Source: Hyphomicrobiales bacterium
Lineage (GTDB): Bacteria > Pseudomonadota > Alphaproteobacteria > Rhizobiales > Rhizobiaceae
NCBI GenBank assembly: GCA_011087605.1
Contig: JAALLE010000004.1
Coordinates: forward strand, 1 to 64,000
Length of the DNA: 64,000 nucleotides
Reading direction: 5' to 3'
In this document: in pieces, positions 9,785 to 20,039 of the stretch
Layout: each line of letters begins with the position of its first letter
How positions within the stretch are numbered: position 1 is the stretch's first letter
Translations under genes and position numbers: made by a program
Notes under the pieces: model-generated
The model's input: only the letters and a program-made list of their open reading frames with translations
Databases searched by the model: none
What the model was told of the DNA's origin: nothing

Positions 9785-10648
9785 TCAAGCGAATGGCATG
9801 TTGGTTCTGGGTGCCCAGAAAATCAGTTTGTCGAGGGTGATATCGATGATGAGGCGCAAGACCACCACCATCAAAATGAGTAGTACGAGCCCGGCGAAGA
9901 CCGTGTCGGTTTGCATCCGCGCATTGGCCTGATTGATGACGTAGCCAAGGCCTCCAGATGCGCCGACCCACTCGCCAAAAACCGCACCAATGGGAGCCAC
10001 CGTTGCAGCTACACGAATGCCTGATGCCAAAGAAGGCATGGCAGCTGGCATTCGGAATTTTATCAAAGTTTGCAGAGGTGAAGCACCATACATCCGGGCA
10101 ATGTCAATGAAATTTCTATCCGCCCGAGCCAGACCGTCATTGAGCGCCGAAGCTACAGGGAAATAAATGATCAGCGTCGCCATTGCGACCTTGGAGCCCA
10201 GACCCAGCCCGAACCACAACACCAAAAGCGGTGCAATCGCGAATACGGGGAGCGCCTGGCTGGCAAGAATGAGTGGCAACACATAGCGCCGGGCGAGAGC
10301 CGACGCGTTGACCAGCAAGGCAGTCGTCACACCAAATACCGTTCCAAGAACCAGACCCAGAATAATCTCAACCAGCGTAATGCCAGCATGGTAGAGCAGC
10401 GAGGCCGATTGCCCGACAAGCGCTGATAAGACACGGTCGGGGCCGGGCAAAATAAAGGGTGCGGGTTTGAAAATTGCGACTGCGATAGCCCACAAACCCA
10501 CAAGCACCAGCGCTGTTGCACCCCCACGCATCAGTGGTGCAAACCGGCCGTCTCGATCTAACTTTTCCCGTTCGTTGCCAAACAGCATATCGTCCAATCC
10601 GGTTTTGACCGACACCTGAGAGACATGCAATTGAAGAAATCTGACCAA
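9785..10648 (-). CDS. thiX: ABC transporter permease, ThiX-like
   Basis: BPD permease EWVGASGGLGYVINQA motif; immediately downstream of TPP riboswitch; true start may be the internal ATG near 10591. Confidence 0.82.
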   Translation of the reverse strand: MVRFLQLHVSQVSVKTGLDDMLFGNEREKLDRDGRFAPLMRGGATALVLVGLWAIAVAIFKPAPFILPGPDRVLSALVGQSASLLYHAGITLVEIILGLVLGTVFGVTTALLVNASALARRYVLPLILASQALPVFAIAPLLVLWFGLGLGSKVAMATLIIYFPVASALNDGLARADRNFIDIARMYGASPLQTLIKFRMPAAMPSLASGIRVAATVAPIGAVFGEWVGASGGLGYVINQANARMQTDTVFAGLVLLILMVVVLRLIIDITLDKLIFWAPRTNMPFA

Positions 10649-10689
10649 TTCGACCGGACGAATTCATATTCATCACCATGGCCAATATG

Positions 10690-10790
10690 TCCTGTCCCTT
10701 CGCCGGCATGACCCGGATCAGGTTCCCGATCGACTATACGATCAAGGGTCCGGCCATAAGCCATCTCAGCCGCGCAAAACGACACCCCTT
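10690..10790 (-). ncRNA. TPP riboswitch (THI element)
   Basis: Reverse complement contains GCGGCTGAGATGGC...GACCCTTGAT...GAACCTGATCCGGGTCATGCCGGCGAAGGGACA. Confidence 0.95.
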
Positions 10791-10849
10791 GGAACTGGAC
10801 AAGTTGTGACCAACAAAGGCCTGCATTGCAAGTATTTTTGACCCGCGGG

Positions 10850-12738
10850 TCAGAGTTTGGACCAGGCCTCAAACACTTCATCGAAGACTTTGGTCCCGGG
10901 CACACCTTTTTCTATGGTCATCAGTGCCCGGCGCCCGGTGCGATATTGCAAAGGAATATCAATCCAGTCGCGTGATTTCAGCAGCGACTCATTCTTGGTT
11001 CTGGCCTGCTCTAGATTATTTAACGCAATCAGGAAAATACCGTCTGCAATCCGCGCTGGTACACCTACCAGACCTTCTCCCCGCCCCTGCTCGCTTTGTT
11101 TGAGCACAAATCGGCTGACCTGACCGACCGCCCCCCCCCGGCAAAATCATCGGGCACAGCAAACACCAGTTCAATCAAGTGACTGGCTGGCAGAGCTTTG
11201 TCGGCGTTGCGCATTATTTTCATAATCAGGACAACATTTCGGCCGGGGATTTCAATTTTCGCCTGAATTGCGGGTTCCTTGGCGGCACCACTGGCCGGTT
11301 CTTCCTCAATCACGCTCCAAACCACCCGACCAGAGTCTATCGTGTTATCAGCCGCTGTCGCCCCTTCCTCATAGAGGATGGCGTCCTGGGCAACTGGCAA
11401 TGTGCCGTTGGTGGGCTGTTGGGAAGTCGGTGTTTCAATTACCGGCTGTAACGCTGGCGTCGGTGGCGGCGTAGCGGCCGGAGTTGCAACTTCCTCACCC
11501 TCAGCATTTAACCGACTTTCCACTTTCGGGGTTGAGATGGTTTCCTCCGGGGCTTCAGCTTCCGGAGTTATGGTTATTGTTTTGACGGGTTTGGGACGCG
11601 TTGGGTCATCAAGCAGATCACTCATGCCGACCGTTTCCAACACTGCGTCCTTGTATATCCATCCGGTAGCGCCCGCGCCTCCCAAAAGCACTACGGCGAG
11701 AGCAATCAACACCCACTTCATAACGCCCGAATTGCGTCGACGCTGGCTGCCGCCGCTGCCGAAGCCAGGTGCCGGTGGAATTTCTAAGCCATCGCTTGAA
11801 CTTGCATCAAATGACTGATCGAAATCCGGAAGAGCAGCAACCGCTGCTGCCGCGCCTGCTGGCGGAGGTGGGGGTTGTTGATCAACAGCAGGGTCTGTCA
11901 GATCAGCATGGGGAATCGGTGGCTGGATTGGATCCTGTACTGGCTCAGCAGGCTGCGCATGCTGCACCTCTGCGGGCAAGGGAATTTCCGCCGTTTCGGG
12001 AGGAATTGCCATATGGGTCGGATCGGCTAACGGAGGCTCTGTTTGGGGAACCGTTTCGGGGCCGGGAGGATGAGATAGAAATTCCTCTGCCCATTGATCA
12101 ACAGCTGCGTCATTGACTGCCTGTTGTTCAGGTGTCTCAGTCTCTTCGACAGTTTCAACTGCGGCGCTCGGCGGCTCCAGAGGTTGAAAATCCGGTGGTG
12201 GAGATTGCGGCTGAGCATCATTTGTAGCAGCGATTTCGCCTATGTCGGCACCCGGATCCGAAACCTGGCCTGCTTCATCAGGGGGAGCCGCTGGAGTATT
12301 GGCAAGTGTTTCAGAAAAACTTGGCTGTGCCGGTGGAGCTGGCACATCGGGCGGTTCGCCCTGCTCGAACACGACTTCCGGCAGTGCTTCATCTACCGCT
12401 GTTGAGGCGGGGGCCTCTGCCGCCTCTGTCGCCTCTGTCGCTGCAGGTTCATCATCTACTGCTGGATCTTGAGCTTGGGGCGCGACTTCAACCGGTGGCG
12501 GGTTTTGCAATACGGGCTCGGGATAGCCGGGATCGTATCCCCTCTCAATTTGAAAAATTGCATATTCCAGCTTGTCGAGTTCGGCTGTTAATGCATCTCC
12601 TGTCACTGCTGGGGAACGGTTTTCCAATTGCCGGGCAATAGTGGTGCGCGCCCTGTCATAAAGCTTGAACCTCAGTTCGGGTTTAGGCTCGCTAAATCCC
12701 GAAAGGGTTCGCATTAGGACAGCATGATAATCAGCCAT
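10850..12738 (-). pseudogene. Pro/Glu-rich single-TM hypothetical protein, apparently frameshifted at a G9 tract (ORFs 11065-12738 and 10850-11107)
   Basis: Two minus ORFs overlap at the C9 run 11131-11139; adding 1 or removing 2 G joins FAVPDDFAGG to AVGQVSRFVLKQSEQGRGEGLVGVPARIADGIFLIALNNLEQ. Confidence 0.75.
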
Positions 12739-12800
12739 AGGGTCGCCAGTCTTGTGACCGAGGATCGGTCAATCAGTAAATTCCAGTATTAGGTGACAAG

Positions 12801-14096
12801 TTAGTCATGAAATGGGTCTTCAACAAGTATTGTGTCATCTCGCTCGGGACTGGTGGACAACATGGTGACCGGAGCGCCGATTAATTCCTCTACATGGCGG
12901 ACATATTTGATCGCCTGGGCAGGCAGATCATTCCATGTGCGGGCGCCAACCGTCGGCTCTTTCCAGCCTTCCAAGGTCTCATAAACCGGCATAACCCGCG
13001 CCTGCTGCCCCTGACTGGCGGGCAAGTGATCTATGGCCTCGCCATCGATGGTGTATCCGGTGCAGATCTTGATTTCATCCATGCCGTCCAGAACATCGAG
13101 CTTGGTGAGGGCAATACCAGTTATGCCATTGGTGGACACTGACTGGCGCACCAAAGCGGCGTCAAACCACCCGCAGCGGCGTTTGCGTCCCGTAACAGTA
13201 CCGAATTCGTGACCTTTCTCGCCAAGAAACTGGCCAATTTCATTTTCCTGTTCGGTTGGAAATGGCCCTTCCCCAACACGTGTCGTGTAAGCCTTGGTGA
13301 TGCCGAGAACGAAATTCAGCGAACTTGGACCCAATCCTGAACCTGCCGCCGCCTGGCCAGCAACCGTATTGGAAGACGTCACGAACGGATATGTTCCGTG
13401 GTCAATGTCGAGAAGCGTACCCTGTGCCCCTTCAAACAATATGCGTTTGCCATTGTGTTTGGCGTCGGCCAACAGTTTCCAGACGGTTTCTCGGAACGGT
13501 AATATCTGCTCTGCGACGGCCATCAATTCGTCAAAAATCGCCTGTTCTGATATTTCGGGCTCGTTGAGGCCACGACGCAGTGCGTTGTGATGGGTGAGCA
13601 ATCGCTCGATCTTGCCACGCAATGATTCGGGATTAGACAGGTCCATCACCCGAATCGCGCGCCGCCCGACCTTGTCCTCATAGGCAGGACCAATTCCGCG
13701 GCGGGTGGTCCCTATCTTGGTTCCTGATCTTGCAGCATCCTCGCGCAGGCCATCCAATTCGCGATGCAGTGACAAAATCAAAGTGGCATTGTCTGCAATT
13801 CGCAGATTTTGTGGCGAAATCGAAACGCCCTGTTCTCCCAGACGTCCAATTTCCGCAACCAGTGCATGCGGATCAATCACCACACCATTGCCGATTACGC
13901 CCATTTTTCCCGGACGTACGACACCCGACGGCAGGAGGCTTAATTTGTAGCTAACCCCGTCAATAACCAAAGTGTGCCCGGCATTGTGCCCACCTTGAAA
14001 CCGAACAACCAGATCTGCCCGTTCGGACAACCAGTCAACAATCTTACCTTTTCCTTCGTCTCCCCATTGGGATCCAACAACAACCACATTAGCCAT
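12801..14096 (-). CDS. purA: Adenylosuccinate synthase
   Basis: [48 protein letters not shown]. Confidence 0.97.
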   Translation of the reverse strand: MANVVVVGSQWGDEGKGKIVDWLSERADLVVRFQGGHNAGHTLVIDGVSYKLSLLPSGVVRPGKMGVIGNGVVIDPHALVAEIGRLGEQGVSISPQNLRIADNATLILSLHRELDGLREDAARSGTKIGTTRRGIGPAYEDKVGRRAIRVMDLSNPESLRGKIERLLTHHNALRRGLNEPEISEQAIFDELMAVAEQILPFRETVWKLLADAKHNGKRILFEGAQGTLLDIDHGTYPFVTSSNTVAGQAAAGSGLGPSSLNFVLGITKAYTTRVGEGPFPTEQENEIGQFLGEKGHEFGTVTGRKRRCGWFDAALVRQSVSTNGITGIALTKLDVLDGMDEIKICTGYTIDGEAIDHLPASQGQQARVMPVYETLEGWKEPTVGARTWNDLPAQAIKYVRHVEELIGAPVTMLSTSPERDDTILVEDPFHD

Positions 14097-14273
14097 GATT
14101 TTAGTACCTTCATCATTTGGCGCTGCTTACGGTTTGATTTCCGCCACCGGGCGGAGAAGGTCAAGGGCAATTGCGGTTTAATTGGCGTCGTCCAATACAG
14201 ATATGCAATTTGGCGAGCCCAGACGGCCAAATCGGACACTTCGGCACCAATTTGTCACCCTAATTTCTGAGCC

Positions 14274-14588
14274 TCAGTCTGGCAGTTCAATGTCATATAC
14301 AAATATGCCGGCCACCCCCTGTTTTGCAGCGGCAACCAACCCGGCACCGGCTTTGGCGTGGTCAGCATCTGCCAGGTAGGTGTCTCGGGCAGCGGCATCC
14401 AAAAAATCAACCATGAAGCCGTCGGAAAATCCCTTGTCCATGCCCTCCGGGCTGACATTGGTGCCAATATGGACCGCCAGAATACCGGGCAGATGCGCCC
14501 GCAGGGCCTCGATATTGCTGAAAAGTTCACCTTTATGAACTTCGGTCACGTCATCTTCGAAATTTATGAATACACAATGTCTGATCAT
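14274..14588 (-). CDS. Dabb (stress-responsive alpha/beta barrel) domain protein
   Basis: MIRHCVFINFEDD...SDGFMVDFLDAAARDTYLADADH typical of Dabb family. Confidence 0.75.
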   Translation of the reverse strand: MIRHCVFINFEDDVTEVHKGELFSNIEALRAHLPGILAVHIGTNVSPEGMDKGFSDGFMVDFLDAAARDTYLADADHAKAGAGLVAAAKQGVAGIFVYDIELPD

Positions 14589-14601
14589 CGCAGCAACATC
14601 C

Positions 14602-15831
14602 TCACAAACCCATCTGGGCTTTGCCCAGATCCGTCAGATCATCAATCGTCGCGCGTCCCCGAAAATCCACTTCATAATCTTCTGCAGCAAAGTCTGGCGC
14701 ACTTTCGCCGGCCAAAAATTTGGCCGCCTGTTTGCGAACATAGGCTTCATTCTTGCCGCAACGGGGTGAAACGCCGATATAAATCACATTTGCATAATCC
14801 TTGCCGGCATGTTCATCCGCGACCGAGTGCACCACATCAGGATGCCACCAGACCGTATCGCCCGGTTCGACGGTCGGAATGGAAACCAATCCCCCCATAA
14901 TGTCTGCATGCAGTTTGGGATCAGCCGACAGGGCGCGGCCCGGTACAGCGCCACACAAATCGTCTTCCGCGATATCGTCCTGCAACGCCCGAAGCAGAAA
15001 ATACGCAATGCCCCTGGAGATCGGAATGAGGCTCAAAGTGCCATCATCAGGTCCCTGAGTTGTCAGACAGGTCCACCCCTGAAAAGTTCTGAACATGGAA
15101 CACACGGCCGGTGAGGAATATTCCCGCGTCTGTGTTCTGAATGTCGCTTTCCAGGGATCATAATTTTGCCAGTCGCCCTCGAAAATGGATCCATAAATAC
15201 GCTGATAGGCAGGATCAAGCCAGCGTTCATAGGAACCGGAATCCATATGAGGAGACAAACCAAGCGTCGTGTCGCCCGGCTGGCGACGTCGGGTGCGGTC
15301 GGCATAGGCATAATCATTGTCGGGGTCGAACTCATTGCCCATCGGCCCGCTGACATCCCAAAGCGAATTTAGAAATCGTTTTGTCTGAGCCATGCTGTCA
15401 GCTTGTCGCGCCATGACCTGCGGTTTTGACCAGTACAGCCCATAGATCTGGGGCCTGCCGGCCTTCAAAGAACTGAAATATTTATCCAATCCGGCTTTTT
15501 CTTCGGCCTTGGTCAGGTAATCATTGGCATCGATATATTCACCAAGTTCTGCATTCCACTCCTCCGCCTGAGACTCGGGAAAAACACCGCGGACGATGGC
15601 AGTACCGGCTTTCTTGATCGCCGCTATCAACTCATCATCGACGCTGCCAGACTGGATGGCTCGATAGTCAATTTCAGGCACATTGGGTCGGGCATTTTCT
15701 GCGTTGTCGCGGATCACTTCAACGTCTTTCAAAATCTGATTGCGAACAGAATTGAAAGCTGCCTCAACGTCCTGCTTACTGCGCAGGTATCTCTTCGTAT
15801 TCACAACGAATGAGCGGATTATATCGTCCAT
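14602..15831 (-). CDS. DUF1479 (YbiU-like) family protein
   Basis: DSGSYERWLDPAYQRIYGSIFEGDW, HADIMGGLVSIPTVEPGDTVWWHPDVVHSV. Confidence 0.8.
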   Translation of the reverse strand: MDDIIRSFVVNTKRYLRSKQDVEAAFNSVRNQILKDVEVIRDNAENARPNVPEIDYRAIQSGSVDDELIAAIKKAGTAIVRGVFPESQAEEWNAELGEYIDANDYLTKAEEKAGLDKYFSSLKAGRPQIYGLYWSKPQVMARQADSMAQTKRFLNSLWDVSGPMGNEFDPDNDYAYADRTRRRQPGDTTLGLSPHMDSGSYERWLDPAYQRIYGSIFEGDWQNYDPWKATFRTQTREYSSPAVCSMFRTFQGWTCLTTQGPDDGTLSLIPISRGIAYFLLRALQDDIAEDDLCGAVPGRALSADPKLHADIMGGLVSIPTVEPGDTVWWHPDVVHSVADEHAGKDYANVIYIGVSPRCGKNEAYVRKQAAKFLAGESAPDFAAEDYEVDFRGRATIDDLTDLGKAQMGL

Positions 15832-16058
15832 ATCAAACTCCTTGGCGTGCTGAACAAACGCTGGCCTTGCAAATCCAGCGTGACAAGCCCCAGATTTTGA
15901 CCAATGAAACTTGAGAACAGTTTCGACTGTTCAACTCTTGATAAAACCATTCGATTGCGCGCGAAACAGCGATGCCCGCACCCTGGCTCAAACTTATGGT
16001 CTTGTTGGGTGGCCTTAGTGTGATATGGCTGGCGCCTGTTTGAACTGGAAGTTGACGT

Positions 16059-16994
16059 TTGTCTCTCATCCGCAATCCACATCTGTTGCTCGCCTTGACG
16101 GCATTAATCTGGAGCGGAAACGCGATTGCCGGAAAATTCGCCGTTGGCCACGTTTCACCCATGATGCTGACCGTGAGCCGGTGGGCTGTCGCGCTGTTGA
16201 TTATTGGCTTCATCGCACATCGACAGATTCGCGAAGACTGGGACATTATCCGAAAAAACTGGCTGTATCTGCTGCTAATGGGGGGACTTGGATATACCGG
16301 GTTCAATTACTGCCTTTATTCCGCCCTGCAGCACATTTCCGCCATCAACGTGACGCTTGAACAAGGCGCCATGCCATTGGTGATATTTGTCCTCAGTTAT
16401 GCAATCTATCGAACCGGGGTTACATGGTTGCAGATCGCCGGTTTCATTCTCACTTTGCTGGGGGTGGTAATTACTGTCAGTTCCGGTCAACCACTCAACC
16501 TGTTTTCCGGAGAAGGTTCCGGCATTAATATCGGCGATGTTTACGTGTTTTTTGCCGCGATTTTCTACGGCGGCTATTCCGTCGCACTGCGGTCAAAGCC
16601 CGACATGAACTGGCAAAGTTTTCTAGCCTGTCTTGTGACCGGCGCGTTGATATTTTCAACTATTGGTGCCCTGGTTGAATTTCAGGCCGGTCATCATCAA
16701 ATCTCGATGACCTGGCAGGGAATATCAGCCATTTTGTTCGCGGGGATTGTTTCGTCTCTTGTGGCGCAGGGATTATTCATCAAAGGAGTGGAGACGTTGG
16801 GGGCCAATATAGCGGGCTTGTATATCAACCTGGTCCCGGTATTTGGGGCCCTACTGGCAATCATCATGTTGGGTGAAAAATTATACCTGTTCCATGCGGT
16901 GGCATGTGTGCTTGTGGTTGGCGGCATCATGATTGCGCAGCGGAAATCGGCGACCCGTTCCACCGCGCAACCACCAGTTTCGAACAAAACCTAA
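16059..16994 (+). CDS. EamA/DMT family transporter, TTG start
   Basis: About 10 TM segments, duplicated EamA fold (ALTALIWSGNAIAGK). Confidence 0.88.
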   Translation: MSLIRNPHLLLALTALIWSGNAIAGKFAVGHVSPMMLTVSRWAVALLIIGFIAHRQIREDWDIIRKNWLYLLLMGGLGYTGFNYCLYSALQHISAINVTLEQGAMPLVIFVLSYAIYRTGVTWLQIAGFILTLLGVVITVSSGQPLNLFSGEGSGINIGDVYVFFAAIFYGGYSVALRSKPDMNWQSFLACLVTGALIFSTIGALVEFQAGHHQISMTWQGISAILFAGIVSSLVAQGLFIKGVETLGANIAGLYINLVPVFGALLAIIMLGEKLYLFHAVACVLVVGGIMIAQRKSATRSTAQPPVSNKT

Positions 16995-18592
16995 ATGGCA
17001 AATTCAAGTGGTTTGGCAGAATCGATTTCTGGTGTGTCCTGGAGCTTTTTCAAAAATTCCGCTGTAACTGGCTGATCCAGTTCGACAAGTGCGATTGCGT
17101 CACCCCCCTCGTGGTTTCGGCCGAGGTAAAAATTTGCAATGTTCAGCCCTTCGTCGCCGAACATTCCACCCAATCTACCGATAATGCCGGGCACATCGCG
17201 GTTGGTTGTATAGAGCATGTGAGCCCCGGCCTCCGCCTCCATGTTGATGCCCTTGATCTGGATGAATCGAGGCTTGCCGTCTGAGAAAACCGTACCGGCG
17301 ATGGAGCGCGTCAGACCGTCAGCGACGACGTTGAGTTGAACATACCCCTCAAATACACCGGACTTTTCACGCGTCATTTCCAGCAGTTGAATGCCCCGTT
17401 CACTAGCCATAATCGGCGCCGAAACCATATTGACTTCAGAAACCTGTGCCCGCAACAAACCGGCCAGCACGGCACTTGAAAGCGCCTTCGTGTTCATCGA
17501 AGCAACGTGGCCATCATAAAGTATTTCAACCTTTTTGACCGGTGCATCGGTGACCTGGCCGACAAAACTGCCCAATGTATCAGCGAGTTTTACAAACGGG
17601 GTGAGGCGCGGCGCTTCTTCGGCCGAAATTGACGGCATGTTTAGAGCGTTGGTAACAGCACCGCGTGTCAGATATGCCGACATCTGCTCGGCAACCTGAA
17701 GTGCTACATTTTCCTGGGCCTCAGATGTGGCAGCACCCAGATGTGGCGTGCAGACGACATTTGGCAGGCCAAACAACACACTGTCCTTAGCCGGCTCCAC
17801 TTCAAATACGTCGATACCGGCACCGGCCACTTTGCCGGCATTTATGGCGTCGGCCAAATCAGCCTCGACGATCAGACCACCACGGGCGCAATTTACAATG
17901 CGCACCCCGTCTTTCATTTTGCCAATGGCGGCAGCGTCAATAATATTACGTGTTTTGTCGGTCAGTGGCGTATGCAGGGTGATGAAGTCGGCACGCGGCA
18001 GCAATTCGTCCAATTCAACCTTTTCGACACCCAGTTCCTGCGCCCTTTCCTGTGAAAGGAACGGGTCATAGGCGATAACCCGCATCATCATTCCGATGGC
18101 ACGGCTGGCAACGATTGAGCCAATATTGCCAGCCCCAATCAGGCCCAGTGTCTTGCCGGTGAGTTCAACCCCCATGAATTTCGATTTTTCCCATTTCCCC
18201 GCCTGTGTGGAGGCATCAGCAGAAGGTATCTGGCGCGCTACGGCCATCATCATGGACATGGCATGTTCAGCGGTTGTGATGGAATTGCCGAACGGTGTAT
18301 TCATGACAATGATGCCGCGACGGGAGGCGGCTTTGAGATCAACATTATCGACGCCAATACCGGCGCGTCCGATCACTTTCAGATTAGTGGCTGCGTCGAT
18401 GAGTTTCTCGGTTGCTTTGGTGGCGGAGCGGATCGCCAATCCATCATAGTCGGCAATTTTGGCAAGCAAAGCGTCCTTGTCCTTGCCGAGATCAGGTTCA
18501 AAATCGACGTCGCATCCATTATCCCTGAAAATCTGAACTGCCGTCGGTGACAAGGCATCTGATACGAGTACGCGGGGTTTTGTATTGGTCAT
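16991..18592 (-). CDS. serA: D-3-phosphoglycerate dehydrogenase with C-terminal ACT domain
   Basis: NAD-binding GKTLGLIGAGNIGSIVASRA, RIVNCARGGLI, C-terminal ACT; start MTNTKPRV at 18592. Confidence 0.96.
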   Translation of the reverse strand: MTNTKPRVLVSDALSPTAVQIFRDNGCDVDFEPDLGKDKDALLAKIADYDGLAIRSATKATEKLIDAATNLKVIGRAGIGVDNVDLKAASRRGIIVMNTPFGNSITTAEHAMSMMMAVARQIPSADASTQAGKWEKSKFMGVELTGKTLGLIGAGNIGSIVASRAIGMMMRVIAYDPFLSQERAQELGVEKVELDELLPRADFITLHTPLTDKTRNIIDAAAIGKMKDGVRIVNCARGGLIVEADLADAINAGKVAGAGIDVFEVEPAKDSVLFGLPNVVCTPHLGAATSEAQENVALQVAEQMSAYLTRGAVTNALNMPSISAEEAPRLTPFVKLADTLGSFVGQVTDAPVKKVEILYDGHVASMNTKALSSAVLAGLLRAQVSEVNMVSAPIMASERGIQLLEMTREKSGVFEGYVQLNVVADGLTRSIAGTVFSDGKPRFIQIKGINMEAEAGAHMLYTTNRDVPGIIGRLGGMFGDEGLNIANFYLGRNHEGGDAIALVELDQPVTAEFLKKLQDTPEIDSAKPLEFAI

Positions 18593-18605
18593 TGGTATAT
18601 CTTTC

Positions 18606-18647
18606 AAAAACAGCAGGCCACCGATCAGCCCATCGATGGGCCTGCTG
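18606..18647 (-). terminator. Intercistronic hairpin plus U-tract between serC and serA (terminator/attenuator candidate)
   Basis: Minus strand CAGCAGGCC...GGCCTGCTG followed by TTTTTG. Confidence 0.75.
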
Positions 18648-18659
18648 GGATGCAGGAAA

Positions 18660-19829
18660 TCAAGCAGATTTGGCGGTGGTAAATGCCCAGTCGAGCCAGA
18701 GGGTAAGCGCTTTCAGATCAGAAACCTCAACGGTGGCGCCGGTCCAGATCCTTAGACCGGGAGGTGCGTCTCGATAGCCGCCAATGTCGAACGCCACAGC
18801 CTCGTCGTCCAGCAGTTTTGTCAACCGCTTTACGAAAGCGTTTTGCTCGGCATCGTCTTGCGAGGCAATGTCTGCATCAACAATTTTTAAACAGACAGAC
18901 GTGTTTGATCGGGTCTGCGGTGTTTCTGCCAGAAAATCGATCCACGGTGTCTGGGATACCCAATTTGCCAACACGGCGAAATTGGCGTCTGCCCGAGCCC
19001 GCAATGCATCCAGGCCACCGAGCGACTGCCCCCAGTTGAGAGCATCGATATAGTCTTCGACACAAAGCATCGAAGGGGTATTGATTGTGGCACCGGAGAA
19101 AATGCCTTCAATCAATTTGCCCCCCTTGGTCAGGCGGAAGATTTTTGGCAGTGGCCAGGAAGGTGTATAGTTTTCAAGGCGTTCTACCGCACGGGGAGAA
19201 AGGATTATCACCCCATGGCCACCCTCGCCACCCAAAACCTTTTGCCATGAAAAGGTTGTGACATCGAGTTTATCGAATGGCAGATCCTGTGCGAACGCCG
19301 CAGAAGTCGCATCACACAGGGTCAACCCCTGGCGATCGGCAGGAATGAAGTCGCCATCCGGCACGCGAACACCGGAGGTTGTGCCATTCCAGGCAAAACA
19401 GACATCGCCAGCGAAATCGATCTTTTCAAGGTCAGGCAATTGGCCATATTCGGCGCTCAGGCTGATGGCATCTTTCAGTTGCAACTGTTTGACCACATCC
19501 GTAACCCAGCCGGAGCCAAAGCTTTCCCAGGCCAGCATGGTGACTGGCCGTGCACCCAACAACGACCACATGGCCATTTCAAACGCGCCTGTATCGGATG
19601 CTGGCACGATACCAATACGATAATCGTCCGGCACCTGCAGGACCGCACGGGTCAGATCAATTGCTTTTTGTAATTTGGCTTTTCCTTGCGCTGCCCGGTG
19701 CGATCGACCGAGCCAGGCATCACTCAAGGCGGCCAATTCCCAACCAGGGCGCTTGGCACAGGGGCCAGATGAAAAGCGGGGGTTTTGCGGACGCACCTGT
19801 GGCGCCGCGACGTTAAGTCTTGCTGTCAT
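18660..19829 (-). CDS. serC: Phosphoserine aminotransferase
   Basis: [29 protein letters not shown]; upstream of serA. Confidence 0.95.
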   Translation of the reverse strand: MTARLNVAAPQVRPQNPRFSSGPCAKRPGWELAALSDAWLGRSHRAAQGKAKLQKAIDLTRAVLQVPDDYRIGIVPASDTGAFEMAMWSLLGARPVTMLAWESFGSGWVTDVVKQLQLKDAISLSAEYGQLPDLEKIDFAGDVCFAWNGTTSGVRVPDGDFIPADRQGLTLCDATSAAFAQDLPFDKLDVTTFSWQKVLGGEGGHGVIILSPRAVERLENYTPSWPLPKIFRLTKGGKLIEGIFSGATINTPSMLCVEDYIDALNWGQSLGGLDALRARADANFAVLANWVSQTPWIDFLAETPQTRSNTSVCLKIVDADIASQDDAEQNAFVKRLTKLLDDEAVAFDIGGYRDAPPGLRIWTGATVEVSDLKALTLWLDWAFTTAKSA

Positions 19830-19831
19830 AT

Positions 19832-19886
19832 TCTATCCTTCCAGATAGCAAGCCTCTCGTTGGGGAGAGGTGTCCCGCCGCTGGCT
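19832..19886 (-). ncRNA. serC RNA motif-like 5' leader
   Basis: Minus GCCAGCGGCGGGACACCTCTCCCCAACGAGAGGCTTGCTATCTGGAAGGATAG: two consecutive hairpins, second carrying the SD, just before serC ATG. Confidence 0.72.
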
Positions 19887-19982
19887 TTATTGAATGGCGC
19901 GCATGGCGTCAACCGGAAAATGACGCATTTGACAAACTTGATGTCGGTAATATTAAGCGACGAATAGGTAGACCTGAAATAG

Positions 19983-20016
19983 CAAAAGGCCGAAACTCAG
20001 TTCCGGCCTTTTGGGT
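19983..20016 (-). terminator. Rho-independent terminator-like hairpin downstream of the porin gene
   Basis: AAAAGGCCGGAACTGAGTTTCGGCCTTTT inverted repeat. Confidence 0.6.
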
Positions 20017-20039
20017 TTCTGGTCAACTTGACGGGAGTC

